64,000 nucleotides of DNA from Fasciolopsis buskii (lineage: Eukaryota; Platyhelminthes; Trematoda; Plagiorchiida; Fasciolidae). The stretch is taken from assembly GCA_008360955.1 (NCBI GenBank), contig LUCM01000704.1, forward strand, positions 79,514 through 143,513, in the 5' to 3' direction. This document shows positions 9,841 to 22,608 of this stretch, in pieces (positions within the stretch are counted from its first letter, which is position 1; each line of letters starts with the position of its first letter). Below the pieces are notes generated by a model. The model was given only the letters and a program-made list of their open reading frames with translations, was not told the origin of the DNA and did no database searches. Both the position numbers and the translations under genes were made by a program.

Positions 9841-11229
9841 CTAAATGATGTTGGGGTGAAGAAAAACAGAATAAATTAAAGCAAGACAGCTATTCGTGTA
9901 TACATTTAAAAATGCGTCATAAATTTGAAGTAATGAATCCTCAGTTAAACATGTTATGACGTACCATATTTCCAAATTTGATCAATTTTGAGTTCATTAT
10001 GAGGCGGACGATTGAAGGCAGAGCATTGTGGACACTATACTTTGGTAGTAGGGTCTCAACGACTTTTAGTCGTTTGTGGTCGTACTAAACTAGTGATAAG
10101 TCAGTGCTATGTCACACCGCGTCTAAGTCTCAAGAGATGAATTTTCTGTGATCTCCCACTCGACATCTCCGTTTCTGGTGGTGAAGTTCGAATAACCCAC
10201 TAATCACTTGGCAGTGGAGAAATGCAATAGAAGGGAGTAGGGTGGAGTGAAATATTTCTTCCCCTGAATTTACCTTCAGACTTAAGATCAAAATTTTAGG
10301 ATTCAATGGACGGTAATTTACTGAAAGACTTCTCAATTACCGAGATTGCTGATTTTGGCGTTTAAGCCGCAAACATTTCATCATCCGTCATGTGGTGACA
10401 TGGTCAACATGTAGACGTGGATGACTTAGCCTTCTGCATTTACGGGGTATTCGTGCAAGTTTGACTTTGAATCCTTAAGTAACCTTGCCTTGGAGACGTT
10501 ATTATGTCAGCTTGTATGGTTTGTCATTCAGCAACTTGACTGTTGAACTGAATAATTTGGTCTCATGGTAGGTGCTGTTCCAATTGTTTGGATTCCACGA
10601 ACGTTCGGTAATTTGATTTTGTGACCATGTTCAAGCTATATTGAGATCCATATCGTTGGGTTGGTCTGTTTCTTTGTCTAATATGGCTAACTTGATCAAT
10701 TGCTTTTGATTAGACTGTGCTTGCAATCCAGTTCGATAGGTTTATCAAATGGGCTGTTTAAAGATTTCCAGGTTTCTAAAACCCGGTTGATTTACCCTAG
10801 AGCTAGTTCCAACTGAAGCTTTGCTCTCTTTGTGAACAGTCTGCATATTTCCATTCTCATGCAAAATATTTCTGTGAGTTTGACCTGAGTAGACTATGTT
10901 ACAGTCCATGTATTTCACTCGTTATAAGAGTTTGTTTTGTCTTCCCCTTTGACATGTGCTTTTGGTCGTGAAATTTACTCTCATAATTCCATACATCTTA
11001 TGATTGCTCGAAATGCCTTCAAATTAAAAAAATATGACGGTAATTTCGAGTGTATTCTCGGAAAATGGTTGAATCTGACTTGGATCAAAGTATGCTCTTC
11101 TCCTGGTTCATTCGTTCGCATTTTCTGTCAGTCTTAATACAAAGTCTTCAGATTCCCGTTGGATTTAGACATCTTGCAAAGACGATCTGTTTTTCATTCT
11201 CACTTCTATTCTGCTGCAGGGCGTCAGCA

Positions 11230-11460
11230 GTTTAAAGAAATGTATGAATTCTAGCTAAATTTAAGGGCCGGCACCCTACAAATATGGTAGTTAACGTTAA
11301 CCACGCCCACGCGATGATACCGTCACTCCGACGGGTGGTGCAAGGTGCGCGATATCATTGCCGAGTTCGGCGCCATGGATTATAAAAGCCGTCGATTTGA
11401 GCTACGATCTGTACCAGTTCGCATAGTCATTGGGCGTTTATTACGCGCAAATAAATTAAG
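11230..11460 (+). promoter_or_regulatory. GC-richer island with TATA box and AATAAA (possible solo LTR or promoter)
   Basis: A short stretch is clearly richer in G and C than its surroundings (about 11262-11400, for example CACGCCCACGCG and CTCCGACGGGTGG). It is followed by a TATA-box-like TATAAAAG at about 11380 and an AATAAA at about 11451. Promoter, then polyadenylation signal, within about 70 bases is the layout of a retroviral-type LTR. I could not find flanking target-site duplications or TG/CA ends. An isolated promoter is the alternative. Confidence 0.25.
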
Positions 11461-13704
11461 ATGTTTACAACGTTCACTATCAAACGGGCAACTCATCTTG
11501 AGAAACGTTAGTCACGGTAAACAAATTGTTGGTGTCGTAAAACGTTTGCTCACAACGGTTCATAGTTGACAGTAGCATCTTCAATGGAAACAGCCCTTGA
11601 CTAATGGATTAGTCAGTAGGCACTGCTCACGACGTTAGTTAAAATTTTTGACCAATTTGTTCGTCAGCCTGCATGATGCTGTAACTACTGAGTTAGTTCC
11701 AGAAGGTGGATATTCCTTATTTGAATAAACACAGAAAAGCTCAATCCACGAATTGACTTGAGTAAGTCCATTTAGACTATCGGGTTGGAGTTCACCAGAT
11801 GCCTGCCCCCGAACCTTGGGAACGAAGAGTTATGCGACTGAATGTCGCGGTGGTTGGCAGTATTGGTTTCGAAATGTCAGTTCTTCTATGCAGTTGTGTT
11901 TACTTACCCACCGGTTGGTGGTTCACATTTCATCTTTCAATTCGCTTATGAGTTAGAAGGATCTGCGAGGTGATAGCCGAAAACAGAGCACAAACTTGCA
12001 AGTTTAAAGATTGCGAAAACTGAAGTGAATGGAACTGAAGCAAATAAATAAACCGTAATAGTAAATGTTGCAATAAGGGGCGTCAGTGTGATTATTTTGT
12101 AATTCAGGATTAATAAATTAATCAAGGATTCAAATGAGTAGTTGCAAATGGTGGATGTTCACAATGTACTAATTCGAGATTGCCACGAATTTCAACACAT
12201 CATTCTGTTCCACTCCCGGCTCCCAGTGATCTGCCATTTCGATATCATTGTTCGGACTGGTAAGCATCGACTGGCAGGCAACATAATTTCGCGCATTTTG
12301 TTACCGCTCCTGCTCGATTGCACCGAGATTTAGTAAACCGTAACTCAACAAGAAAAGCGTTACGCTGTTCGTAAACAGTCATAAAGAAATTGTTAGAATT
12401 CATCCTTGCATCAATCTACATTGCTTTCGTTCGTCCAAGTTTCCTGCACAGTAACGTTGGTGCCTTGAGTGGCTTGTCAACGAATAGAAACAATTCGAGG
12501 AAAATGAAAATAAATGAGCAACTATTAGACTAAACTCCCGAGAGCGCAAAGTCATGGTGAATAAGAGCTCCACTCTACAAGTATTCTTCAAATTCCTAAA
12601 TGATAATTAGATTGCCAGATTTAAAATCGCGATTGAACTATTTGTTCCTGGGGAAAACAGAGCATTCCTCTTTTGTTGTTTGTTAATCAACCGCGGGAAA
12701 CAAACATGCTAGTCAATCAAGTTGTTTTCAGTGAAAGAAAACTTTATTCCAAAGATAATGTGGATAGAGTGCGGGGTGGAGAGCAGACTAGGCGGAGCGG
12801 TCTGCTTCGTGAACTGAAGAATAAGGAACTCAGCCTAAAGATAGCCGGGGTAAGGCTGCCATTTTTTTCGTTATTGGTAATGACCTAAAGTGCATTCTCA
12901 GATCTGTTCTTCGAGATTTTATATATTAGAATTCAAGGAAGCAAACATGAATGGAGATATAGGTGGACGAGTGAACCAATAGAATTCGGAGATTTCAGAA
13001 CAAATTTACCGTATCTTGAAATCAAAACAACTTGGCATTTTCAAACTGTACCACATATTACAGTTTATGAATTGCGGAATATTTTTGAATGTATTCATTT
13101 GTTTAACTAATTCTACTATAAGCCGGGTGAAAGTCTAGTTCAGTCTGAGTTTTGGCTGTTCGTCCCTATGGTGATTTAATATGCATTCTGGAAAACTTAT
13201 ACCATCCACGAAATATCAAAACCAAACAATACAGACGGAGTTTAACAGGCGTTCCCTTCATCCACGTCCGCGAAATCGGTATTTATTTCTCAAATCAGGC
13301 CTGAAATTTGTGATCAAAAGTCATTTGTTGCCCAGATGTTGTATCCTGAGTAGAGTGACCAGTAGCCATACATATTAGTTTCTCTTGCCCGCGAAGCATG
13401 TTGTTTTCACCACACTAACAGAACTAATCGAATCACTTAACGGGGAATTGTTTAGGTAGGCCCTAAGTCAACTCCGACTACCGGTGGGTTCATTCGTGTT
13501 GCTTGATGTGAGTTCGTATCGCCCTATTGACTGGAAGCACGAATGAAACCGATTAGTTTGTGAATCTCCAGATTTTGTTTCTGGCAACTTCTGGATAGAA
13601 GAAATTTGCAAGTCTATTTTTGAATGAATAAACGATCATTACTAGAAATCGAACTCAACGCGAAAACTATGGTAGTTTTGTTAATAGTACTTTACTCACA
13701 ATTC

Positions 13705-13765
13705 ACACTCGTCACTCTCGTAATGGGAAGCGAACCCGGAATGGACAAATCTAGGTGCAGTGACG
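13705..13765 (-). mobile_element. Possible fragment of SINE family B
   Basis: On the minus strand, TTTGTCCATTCCGGGTTCGC followed by TTCCCATTACG resembles the B-box region of the two hammerhead SINEs (TTCGTCC...GGGTTCGCGTCCCAGTTCGGG). No hammerhead core follows. The similarity is short and could be chance. Confidence 0.3.
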
Positions 13766-14578
13766 TGAAAATTACTTTAAATCCGTCATAACTTTGAAAT
13801 CTATAAGGTCGAAAATCTTCGTCTTTTGCCCAGAAGATTATCATTCCTCAAGCATCACTAACTCATATGGTAACGGACCGAGGCCATTTCCAACCCTCAG
13901 CCGTGTATGCTCCCTACATCCTGCAGCGAAGTGAAATAAACAGTTACTAGTTTACCAAGGCTGTTAAGTTGCTAGTATTCCCGTTCCAGTTCGTGCCAAT
14001 GTGGATTTCTAATAGGGTGAGACAGCTGCACAATGTTTCCGTGGGGATTTACCGGCGGAGTGGATTTTTGCGGAAGACGAATTGTTTGCTAATCACAACA
14101 GATTTCGTTACTAGGAGAAAAAACTTCACTTCAAACAACAATCAGGAATTTGGCATAATTTGTATGGATAATGATAGCTAGCACCAAAATATTGTAGATT
14201 TTAATCACAAGAGGTCCATAGGATATGTGTGACAGTCCAGGTCTCGCGGTTTCCATCTTGAATGCCTTGTCTTGAGGGACGTCAAATAATCCCTATTTGG
14301 GGGCTTAGAGATACAAAATTGCTCTCACTGAGGATGTGCCCTTAACTTTGATAAGGCCTAATCTTATAAATTTTCCTACTTACTTTTGTGTGCTCTCTCA
14401 TTACAACATGAACTAGCGTCTAAATAAACATTCACCCTCTCTAAAAGTCATTCATTCAAGCCGAATTTCTGGATTTTAAGCTTAATCAGCCCAGTTCCAC
14501 TAACATGGGTTCTGTCCACAGCGAGCTCGTCAAATTAAACTGAAAGTTCGTGAAACGAAAGCATCCTTTTCGTTCTTG

Positions 14579-14596
14579 ATATATATATATATATAT
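14579..14596. repeat. (AT)n microsatellite
   Basis: A pure run of about nine AT units. No nearby gene feature. Confidence 0.9.
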
Positions 14597-16669
14597 TCGT
14601 TCATGTAACTCTAATATCTTTCCGTTGCCCTGAATAGCCTATCGAAAAGACAATGCAGCCTAGTCCCAGGAGTTTGATGGGGTGTTTATTTTTAACCACT
14701 TCACAAATAATCTGTCAATTATAAAAGTTGTTCTTGTTTCGTAGCTGTGAATATTTCCGCTTAACTGCGCACATGTCCTATCTAAAATCCCAATAATGCT
14801 TTGAAAATTATGTAGCAGACAGTAAATTTACAAGATTTGGATTCCACTCTACACCGTACGACACTGCAGCATTGAGTAGTAGATGATTTTTTCTGGATCA
14901 TGCTTCCTGCAAGAGTTTACTGGAGTTGGCTTGCCTCTCAGCTGCTAGAACCCACTACATACACATTGGCCGACTGGCAACCATCATCCAGACGCATGGA
15001 TTGACCTAGACCTAAATAAGGTCTCACTCGGTCAGGTTTTGGTGACGGACACTTCAACCACCTGACTCCCGTCAGTTCATTGCCCCATGCGAATTGAAAG
15101 GAATTGATGAGCCTGTGGAATTGGTATAAATACATAACTTGGACGTTTGTTTTGCAAGCTTTTCATGGTGTCCCATCCAGACTAGTGTGAGTCGCTAAAT
15201 TCAGTCGTGCTAATCCACGTCCGACAGGTAACCGACATTGTGCCATTGCATGGGCATTACAAACCGGGTGATGACTTTCTTCCTATAGGCTGTCAAAATT
15301 GTCACTAACTCTTGTTTCGTATAAAAACCCATCAGTGTTCACCGTTATAAGTGAAATGCAGTCAGCTACCAGTTCTGAACTAAACGCAGTGAATCATGTA
15401 AACGGTTCAAGCGTGCATGGTCAACCGGTCGAAAATCAGATTTCCATCGACCTGTTATGTTAACGACAAAAATATATCCCACTTGTTGGTGGCTAACATG
15501 GTTACTGAACGTTGAATCTCGTTCGTAAATGTGTATTGTTCGCGCATGTACCATTCGCTCGGAAGCGCAGCGTTATGCTAAACTGCACAGCTGTGCTTGA
15601 ATCATTGCGAAAAATCACCGGTCTGCGTAATTGAATCCATGCTTTCTCTATTTTGTAGCAGTTTGCTTGTGTTTTTATCGTGTGCACGTAAATGCGTGTA
15701 TGTGCACGAGAGCGTAAACTCGTCCTATACTACTTGAAACCGTGCAATGGATAACTTGAAAGCAAAATTAGCTCCAAGTGTGTGCCTAGTTGATTTGCAT
15801 GCTTCACTGACCGTTTCAAGTTCTCCATCCAGCAGTGTGCTTGAATCGGCCTAGTGCAAATACCTACCAGGAATGAAAAGTTTGATGTGTTATCAAGGAC
15901 ACCCGGGAATTGTGACAACAGCACTCGGGTCGCTGATCCGGATTGAATTGCAACAAACCAACTACAAACGGCGGACCGGAAGACACAAATTTGCCGCTCA
16001 TCACCCAGGTGTGAGACGTGTTCACACGCCAAGCGGAAATTAGGGCGTTTATTCAATCTAATCAACTATCGTGCAAGTTAGCAACGAAAATGTTTCATTC
16101 AATGTTACTATGGTCAGACCTTTTAGATAAGTACTCTTACCATAACATTTTATGCACTGTTGACTTAAGCAGAAGTCTTAGTAATGTAGTGGATGAAATC
16201 GGATTTGCTGCTGACCATTTATTTGGGTTCCCTATAATTATCACTGTGATTACTGTTATTATTAGTATTGATAATCAGTGGTCTGTGCTGGTCAAGTGGT
16301 CAGTAGTATAACAGCTAGACTTCAATATTCTATGTATCAACTCCCTAACCATCACCGAATTCATTGGTTGATAACCTATAACTGATCGCTCCGGGACTTC
16401 TGAAATGTTGTTCATTTGTTTTTGCAGTTTGGCTCCGATAGGACAGCGGTGTTTTCTTTTGCCTTTCACTGTTGACCGCTTAACTGATTTACTTTAATGA
16501 TCCTAATTATTTAGTTGGACAAAAGTCCATGTCAACTGATTTATATCTGAAAATTTAAACAATTCTAACCGGTTTCCCTGAGGTTGCCTTTACTATGCTT
16601 AGAATTTTGATCATAAAAACGTCCAACTAACCAGGAAAGCCAGAAATCAAACCAGCAGGCCTTGTCTGT

Positions 16670-16735
16670 CTGGTAAAGACAGCTGAAGTGACCTGGGCTG
16701 GTGATGAAGTGTTTGCCATCTAAACGTTTAACTCA
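16670..16735 (+). repeat. Dispersed GGCTGGTGATGAA motif, copy 1
   Basis: The block ACCTGGGCTGGTGATGAAGT followed by GTTTGCCAT matches the block at about 30596-30624 (ACCTCGGCTGGTGATGAAAC then GTTTGCGAT) at 25 of 29 positions. A third copy lies on the minus strand at 39630-39665. The 30.6 kb copy flanks the Penelope-like fragment, so I infer the motif belongs to a terminal region of that element family. Function unknown. Confidence 0.5.
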
Positions 16736-17252
16736 CCAGTCAGACCCTCAGGGAAACGTAACAACCTGAGATGCGACCAACGCCATTGCTTAAGACCATC
16801 AAAATAATCCTCTATTATCTTCCTTGTATGATTCGGAATGTTACTCTAATCACTCTTTGACTTCCTAAGCGGAGATGGGATTTGAAATGCGTAGTTAGCC
16901 CTCAGAAACCTGTGATCATTTTGTGTTAATGTTCCCAGGCGTTAACTGTACGCTTTATCGATTTAATGCGTCTAGTTGACTCTTTTTGCCTACCGCGTTA
17001 GTCGCGGTAGACTAAAAATCGAAGGAAATTCTTCGGTCCGATTGTCGAATATTGTGCTGCTAAACAACACGGTAGTCGGCACTCCAGTGTTTGCCAATAT
17101 CCTCTACGTCATTAATGTCGCACGATACTTATATATCTTCTGCTTAACCCTTAACCATCATCGGATAAGAAAAAAGCCGTATATTTGCCATGGTGCTGCT
17201 GTAGAAAGACTGTGAAATGCACGTTAAACTTTTTTGTTTAAAATAATTTCTC

Positions 17253-17319
17253 ACCTTGAGTACTACTACTACTACTACTACCTTGAGTACTACTACCTTG
17301 AGTGCTACTACCTTGAGTT
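17253..17319 (+). repeat. 15-bp minisatellite with internal ACT trinucleotide expansion
   Basis: The unit CCTTGAGTACTACTA recurs about four times. In the first unit the ACT part is expanded to about seven triplets, and the third unit carries a GTGCTACTA variant. This is a two-level tandem repeat. An open frame across it on the minus strand (KVVVLKVVVVVVVLK-like) is explained by the repeat. Confidence 0.85.
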
Positions 17320-17473
17320 CGGGGATATACTTCAACCATAGTCGACGGAGTTTAGGAACCTTGCTCATACTTCTTGCCTGAAATTAGCAGTTCTTCGTTA
17401 GGGCAGTTGTCTCTTCATCCCTCTTTCACCTGTACTTTTACGGTACTTATTCCCAAGGCCTTACTTTTGTGGT

Positions 17474-17496
17474 TCCAGTTCCAGTTCCAGTTCCGT
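17474..17496 (+). repeat. (GTTCCA)n short hexamer repeat
   Basis: About three and a half copies of GTTCCA in tandem, followed by GTTCCG. Too short for further interpretation. Confidence 0.8.
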
Positions 17497-20079
17497 GCTA
17501 CGGACAGTAAGACATACGCACCCACTGTCTGTGGGAACTTCATTCTACCCTTCTTTTGGTTATGCATGAAATTGCTATACACCCGCGATCCTCATGTCCA
17601 AACTACATGACCTTTTGCGCTTGACCACCACCGTTCTTGCCGTGATTCGTGCATGTCCTGTATTAATACTTTATGATTCTGGAATTTTTTAGCGGAGTTC
17701 TGAGTATCGAAATTTTGGATATCAAACCCAGGTCCGTAACGAGGCCGGAAGTATTTTGAATGTACACCTCAGTCTCTTTAGTTGTATCGTTACCAGTAAA
17801 CTGGTACTTTCTCAAACGGATGGTTGACATTTGACAGCACAGCACTATGCGACACAATAAGGACTACAGATCTGGCGGGTGAGTGCGAAAAGAAAAAGAT
17901 GGTGAAACGATCTCTTTCTACCAAGTGTCTCGATTTCATGCATACAACATTTTGTGGTTCGACATCTGTACATTGGTTTTTCTTCTGTTCTTGTTCACCT
18001 GTCATCGTTTTTTTTCCATTTTTGTTAATATAAGATTGTACAATTGTCCCCTTATTTCATTGTGCCAAGATGCGTAAGTGAGCGAAAACACTTCGTACTA
18101 TTTTTCTGTCTTTTTTGGACAAACTACTTATTGGTGATGTCTGATACGGAGAGGGATCATCTGTGTGCTTGGTCATTTTGTTTGCGAATCTGTACCAGCT
18201 CCAGTGTTGGTCTGAACGTTTTTTTTTCTATTGTTTTGTGGGCTTATTCTCCTCGCAGTTCATCGTGCAGCAATATGACAGTGATACTCAGAAAAACAAC
18301 TGCAAAAGTCAAAATATCATACACGTTTCTTAGTCCTTTCATGCAACAAATTTCCAAACTTTCAAAGACGATGCCAACACTTTGGCCCGATAGTTACAAA
18401 TCATCCACAGGAATGACCGGCTTGTCGGACATTGACAATGAATGTCCACGATAGATAGTTGTCAAGTTTTTCGAACAATGCTACTTGTCCCAGTGTTCGG
18501 TATCTTTAAACTTGGTGATGGCTGTTGCGATATGACCCCACATGATGTTCACGTCGTTTCTTACGGGAGACGACGAGCTTTCAGTTGGACTTCATACTTT
18601 TCCAAGTCGATTTTAAACTGTCTGTTTACGCATTATAATAACAGCCGCAGTCAATGCTAGATTTTCTTAAACAATCGTGGAGATTAGCGCACAAAATAAA
18701 GTAAACTGCTTCTCCTGCGTTGAATTTCCAAGTCTCTGACTGTTTGCGTGCCAGAAAGCGATAACTTAGTAGTGCATCTGAATTCTCTAACACCTGCACA
18801 TTATTTGAACATCCTTCACCAGACATTTGGATGTTATTCAAAGAGGTTAGTTTTATTTCAGGATAAAGGTCACTTGGTAGTGGCTAAACTAAAATCATTA
18901 TTTGTGCTAACCTTATGTGATGCGTGTGTTAGACAAACGAAACTGCGAGTTCTTCTGCGACCTCTCCCGAAAGCGCATAGGGAAAAATGCAAAACTGAGT
19001 GTGTTTGGGGATGCCCCTTCTCATTAGCATGTTGAAGTGGAACTCGGTTCCGAAATTGTGAATTGGCAAAATCTTTTTCACCCCAATAATGTGCTAGATC
19101 GAACGACAAATCTTATAAATTGGTCGCTAAAAGGCACTGATTCTTGTAGTGGCATATCCATGTGAAGATTTTTTAATATTTTTATTTCGAACATTGTTGA
19201 TCAAATGGGATGGTTACATCTAAATTCGCGAATGATGTTGTGGAAGATTAAGTTTGACCTAATGATATGAGTTCTGAAATGTGAACGTTGTGGTCGGATT
19301 GGTTAGTCAAGGATACAAAAAATATCATCTTCACACAATACTGTCAAGTAATTGTGACAACTACATATGGTCTTCTACTGCGACCGTTGAGCTTGTCAAT
19401 GGGACCGAAACAGCTCAAATTGGGACTGTGACGTGGACGATAATTGATCTCGTTGTTTGGATAGGAAGGTTATTCTATTGTGATATGAACTGTGTGTAGA
19501 GTGGTGAAATTTCCAATCTGATGTGGATTACGATCCGACAAATTGCTTTTGCAGTGTGACAGGTAACGTTCTAGGCTGCTAATTTTCATCACAGTTCCAT
19601 TGTTGGAATGAACGCTTATAGCAAGCTTGAAGCATTTGAATTCATGGACTTGTGTAATTGGGATGCGCTAATTAATTGGTGAGATGAAATGCCAAGTTTG
19701 TCTATACGCTAAGTTGGATATTTGTTTTCACACTTTATATTCCGCCTTGCAACTATTTAATCGGTGGACTCCCTAATAATGCACGTTTGGCATCTTCAAT
19801 GGGTTGGACTTCTGCCAAGAATTTCATACTATGTCGGTCTTCGTGCAGAATAACCAGGATCACGGTGTCCATTGCATCGAGCATGGCGAATAATGACAAA
19901 CGTGCTACTGCTTATAATTCCCTTTTTTATTTAACCTGTCTCCTGTTCGCATCGGACTCTCTTTGCTCCATCTTCCTGTCCATAATACTCCCAGTGATGT
20001 CATCTGTAACTTGGAACAGTTCACTATCAGACAGTTTGTAAATGCTTTTCAGGCCTATAGCTTACATTTCCTCAAGCCT

Positions 20080-21990
20080 AGTCTGTTGCTGAATCTCGGC
20101 TTTTTTAATGTGCGTACTCTCAAGCCGACCGGTCAACATGCGTGTTTATCACTGACTGTGGAGCTGCGAGCGATTAACATTTGCTTTATCAGTAAAACAA
20201 GGCTTCGGTATTCGAGTACTGTGAATCAACCAGCTGTTTCTAATATCTGAACAGTATATGTTTCGTGTAACTCGGGATGCCAGTCGTAGTGGCAAGGATT
20301 AGTCCCGGCTGATAAGGTTGAAATGATCCGGAGTATGATTTCAGAGGTCGACTGACCTTTGAAAAGATAACTGCTTGTCATCTCGGCATATGTTCCAGGA
20401 GGAGGCAGAGCGGAAAGCCAAATTTAATGACAAAGTCGCCATTCTAGTTTGCAGTAGCAAAGGCTTTGATATTGCAGCGCTAGTTGATGACTTTAGTGCA
20501 CAAGTTGGGAACATTGGTGCATCAGAATCTCCTTTAAGTGAGCGTTGTGCCTTGCTAGCTGAGCATACAGACAATAGGTTATTTCTGCCCAATACGAGTT
20601 TCCGAGGTATTTCGCACAGCACAACGACATGACGCTCTAACTCAACAGATACAATGAGTCCGACAGACTTTATTGCAGTAAGCTGTTTTTCGAGCGACTC
20701 TGTCCAAACGGTAAGTCATATTAGTTCATCTGCGCATAACCGGATCATACGTTGGATTTAATGTGATTTTTGCCGTATTGCAACGACCGTCGGTGCACAC
20801 CGCAAACTCGGTTGGCCGTAGAATGTCTGTCTGATCCGTACGTCTCCACCAATCCTGTACGGAAACAATCATATTGGCCAATAATTTTGGCGGGCAACAG
20901 CGAAGATGAGCATTGTGATCAAGTGAAGCAGACAATGTGCAGGACAGCGAGTTTCGCCTGCCGTCTGAGATCCGCTGTCCATCAACGATACTGGAAATCT
21001 CAAGTAGCTGGGCCTGATGTAGTATAAACTGGAGCTGTCGATCTGTAAAGAATAAAATGAGTTACGACGACATCTGCTAAGTCAATTTCCAAAAGGAGTT
21101 AATGTGGCCGAAGAAATGGAGGCAGCAACTGCCTCTAGTGACAGACAAAGACTGTTCCAGCTTATACGCAACGTCGGTGGGCGGCAAACTGCGTTCAGTG
21201 ATACAGTGTGCAATACAAATGGAAAGCCTATTCACGTCAGATGGCAAAGGCTCGTCTATTGGACTGGGGTAATTGGTGGTACCCGTGTTCAAGTACGGAC
21301 ACGAAGTGACTGTATAAACCATCGTGCGATCAGTTTTTAGTTCGGATAATAATGTACCGTCAGACAGCGATTCGTGAAGCCAAGTTCTGCGAAGAAAACC
21401 GCCTTTTTGTACAGGCCGACGATGCACAACCTAACTTTAGCCTTTTGTCAGATGTTTGAAGCGGATCATGCGCACCGTCGCCAGACTGTCGTGCTTTTCT
21501 CGGCTCGAAAGGCGCCTTCAATTCAGTAGAGTGAACAAGGCTGCTTTGTGCAAGGCACTTCGCTAATCTGCCTCATGCACTGCACTGGCGTAACCACGGT
21601 CACTTAATGGTATGAGGTGGACTGTTAAATTCATTGATATCGACCAGCAGTTTCCTAAAACAGTGTCTGATTTTGTCATTCCTGATTAACTTCAAGATAA
21701 TGAAGAGTCCACTAGGGGGTCGTCAGTTAGTGAAAGTCTATGCAACCTAGATGATGCTGGAGAACTTTTCAGTTTGTGCGATTGTATAGAAGATGTGCAT
21801 CGTACACTAGACAAGCTCACAAGAGCTGTATCTGCACTCGGCATGTGCATTGTACCTTTAACACGTAAACTAGTTCCACAAGAATGGATGTCAATAACGG
21901 CTGAAAGAAGAGAGACAAACCACTGCTGGTTGTTGGATGCAGTGGGTTTTCATCGTGAAAAACCAGGGACGCCAAAATATCTCAAAAACA
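20080..21990 (+). mobile_element. RTE-type non-LTR retrotransposon, decayed (copy 2)
   Basis: A second copy of the RTE family found at 1.2-4.0 kb, frameshifted and with internal losses. The N-terminal endonuclease reads LGFFNVRTLKPTGQ followed by ELRAINICFISKTRL and SSTV at about 20095-20220. The endonuclease middle reads VDDFSAQVGNIGASESPL at about 20485-20540. The region before the RT reads SSDRQRLFQLIRNVGGRQTA at about 21137-21200. The RT start is eroded (HRRQTVVLFSARKAPSIQ, 21471-21525, for the R.PTIVVFLD..AAFDSVD block). The post-YADD part reads CDCIEDVHRTLDKLTRAVSA then LGMC at about 21778-21850. The C-terminal third seen in copies 1 and 3 is absent. It lies in the 12.65 kb intron of the minus-strand gene, antisense to it. 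Confidence 0.8.
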
Positions 21991-22493
21991 ATTTGATGTG
22001 ATGGACCTTTGGAAGTGCAGTCATTTTTTGCATTTGATTTCCAGTCATCATCCGTGGACTGGAGGTCTCACTTATAAGTTTGTGTGCCCAGAAACTGCTG
22101 AATTACGACAATTTATTCTTTTTAGTACTGTGCCTAGGTTTTTGTGTCAATGGACAATTTGAAAAAAAATCTGAGTTTCTTACTAGTGAGTGAACCACTG
22201 ATATTGCATATTCATTCACCAGTTCACTTAGTTCTCTCATCTATGCATTGTATAATAAATATCTAGAATATTACGGACAGCACACAACACTGAATTGACT
22301 TAGATAATTGAATTTCCATTTCCTAATTTTATTGAACGAAATTTCAGCTTCCGCACAATTTGGCAGACTTCACACACGCACACACACGCGGAAAGATCAA
22401 CAAAATATCGTCCCCATCTGTATTCCAGGCCCACCTGCAACATCCCTAGCTATCGCCGATCTGTATCCAACAAATGATTGTGAAAAAACTCAC

Positions 22494-22608
22494 CTTCCTT
22501 GTTGGACCGCTGATGCAGCTGCTGTTGCTGTCTCGGAACAATGTTGTTCACAATCCAACGAGGTAGAAGACGCCCAAATGTGGACGATTCTTTCGGGTTC
22601 CGGGTCAT
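22494..22608 (-). CDS. Internal coding exon (115 bp) of the unidentified minus-strand gene
   Basis: On the minus strand a long pyrimidine-rich tract (about 22672-22612) ends in CTACAG at 22614-22609, and the exon ends ...AACAAGGAAG before GTGAGT at 22493-22488. Both sites are strong. Only one frame joins to the terminal exon without a stop: MTRNPKESSTFGRLLPRW, continuing IVNNIVPRQQQQLHQRSNKE, with one spare G completed by GC of the 9840 exon to make Gly. A second frame through the exon is open but meets a stop soon after the junction. The first codon is an in-frame ATG directly after the acceptor, so it could also be an alternative start, but phase 0 entry also fits the exon at 60434-60917. 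The sequence is basic with a short Gln run; no domain recognised. Confidence 0.65.

Larger units (their letters stand above)
9841..22493 (-). other. Predicted intron of the minus-strand gene (12.65 kb)
   Basis: Bounded by a GTGAGT donor at 22493-22488 and a TAG acceptor at 9843-9841, both on the minus strand. The flanking phases agree (1 and 2 bases of a split Gly codon). Inside are a decayed RTE LINE (20.08-21.99 kb, antisense), a short (AT) tract, a minisatellite at 17.25 kb, a Penelope-associated motif at 16.7 kb and possible LTR-like DNA at 11.23 kb. The rest, especially 9.9-11.2, 11.6-16.6 and 17.5-20.0 kb, shows nothing I can identify; the many 60-136 codon ORFs there are within chance expectation. 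Confidence 0.6.

Noticed and set aside
18044..18454. 136-codon plus-strand ORF
   Set aside because: A few ORFs of this length are expected by chance in 64 kb of this composition; hydrophobic stretch comes from T-rich sequence; no splice sites.
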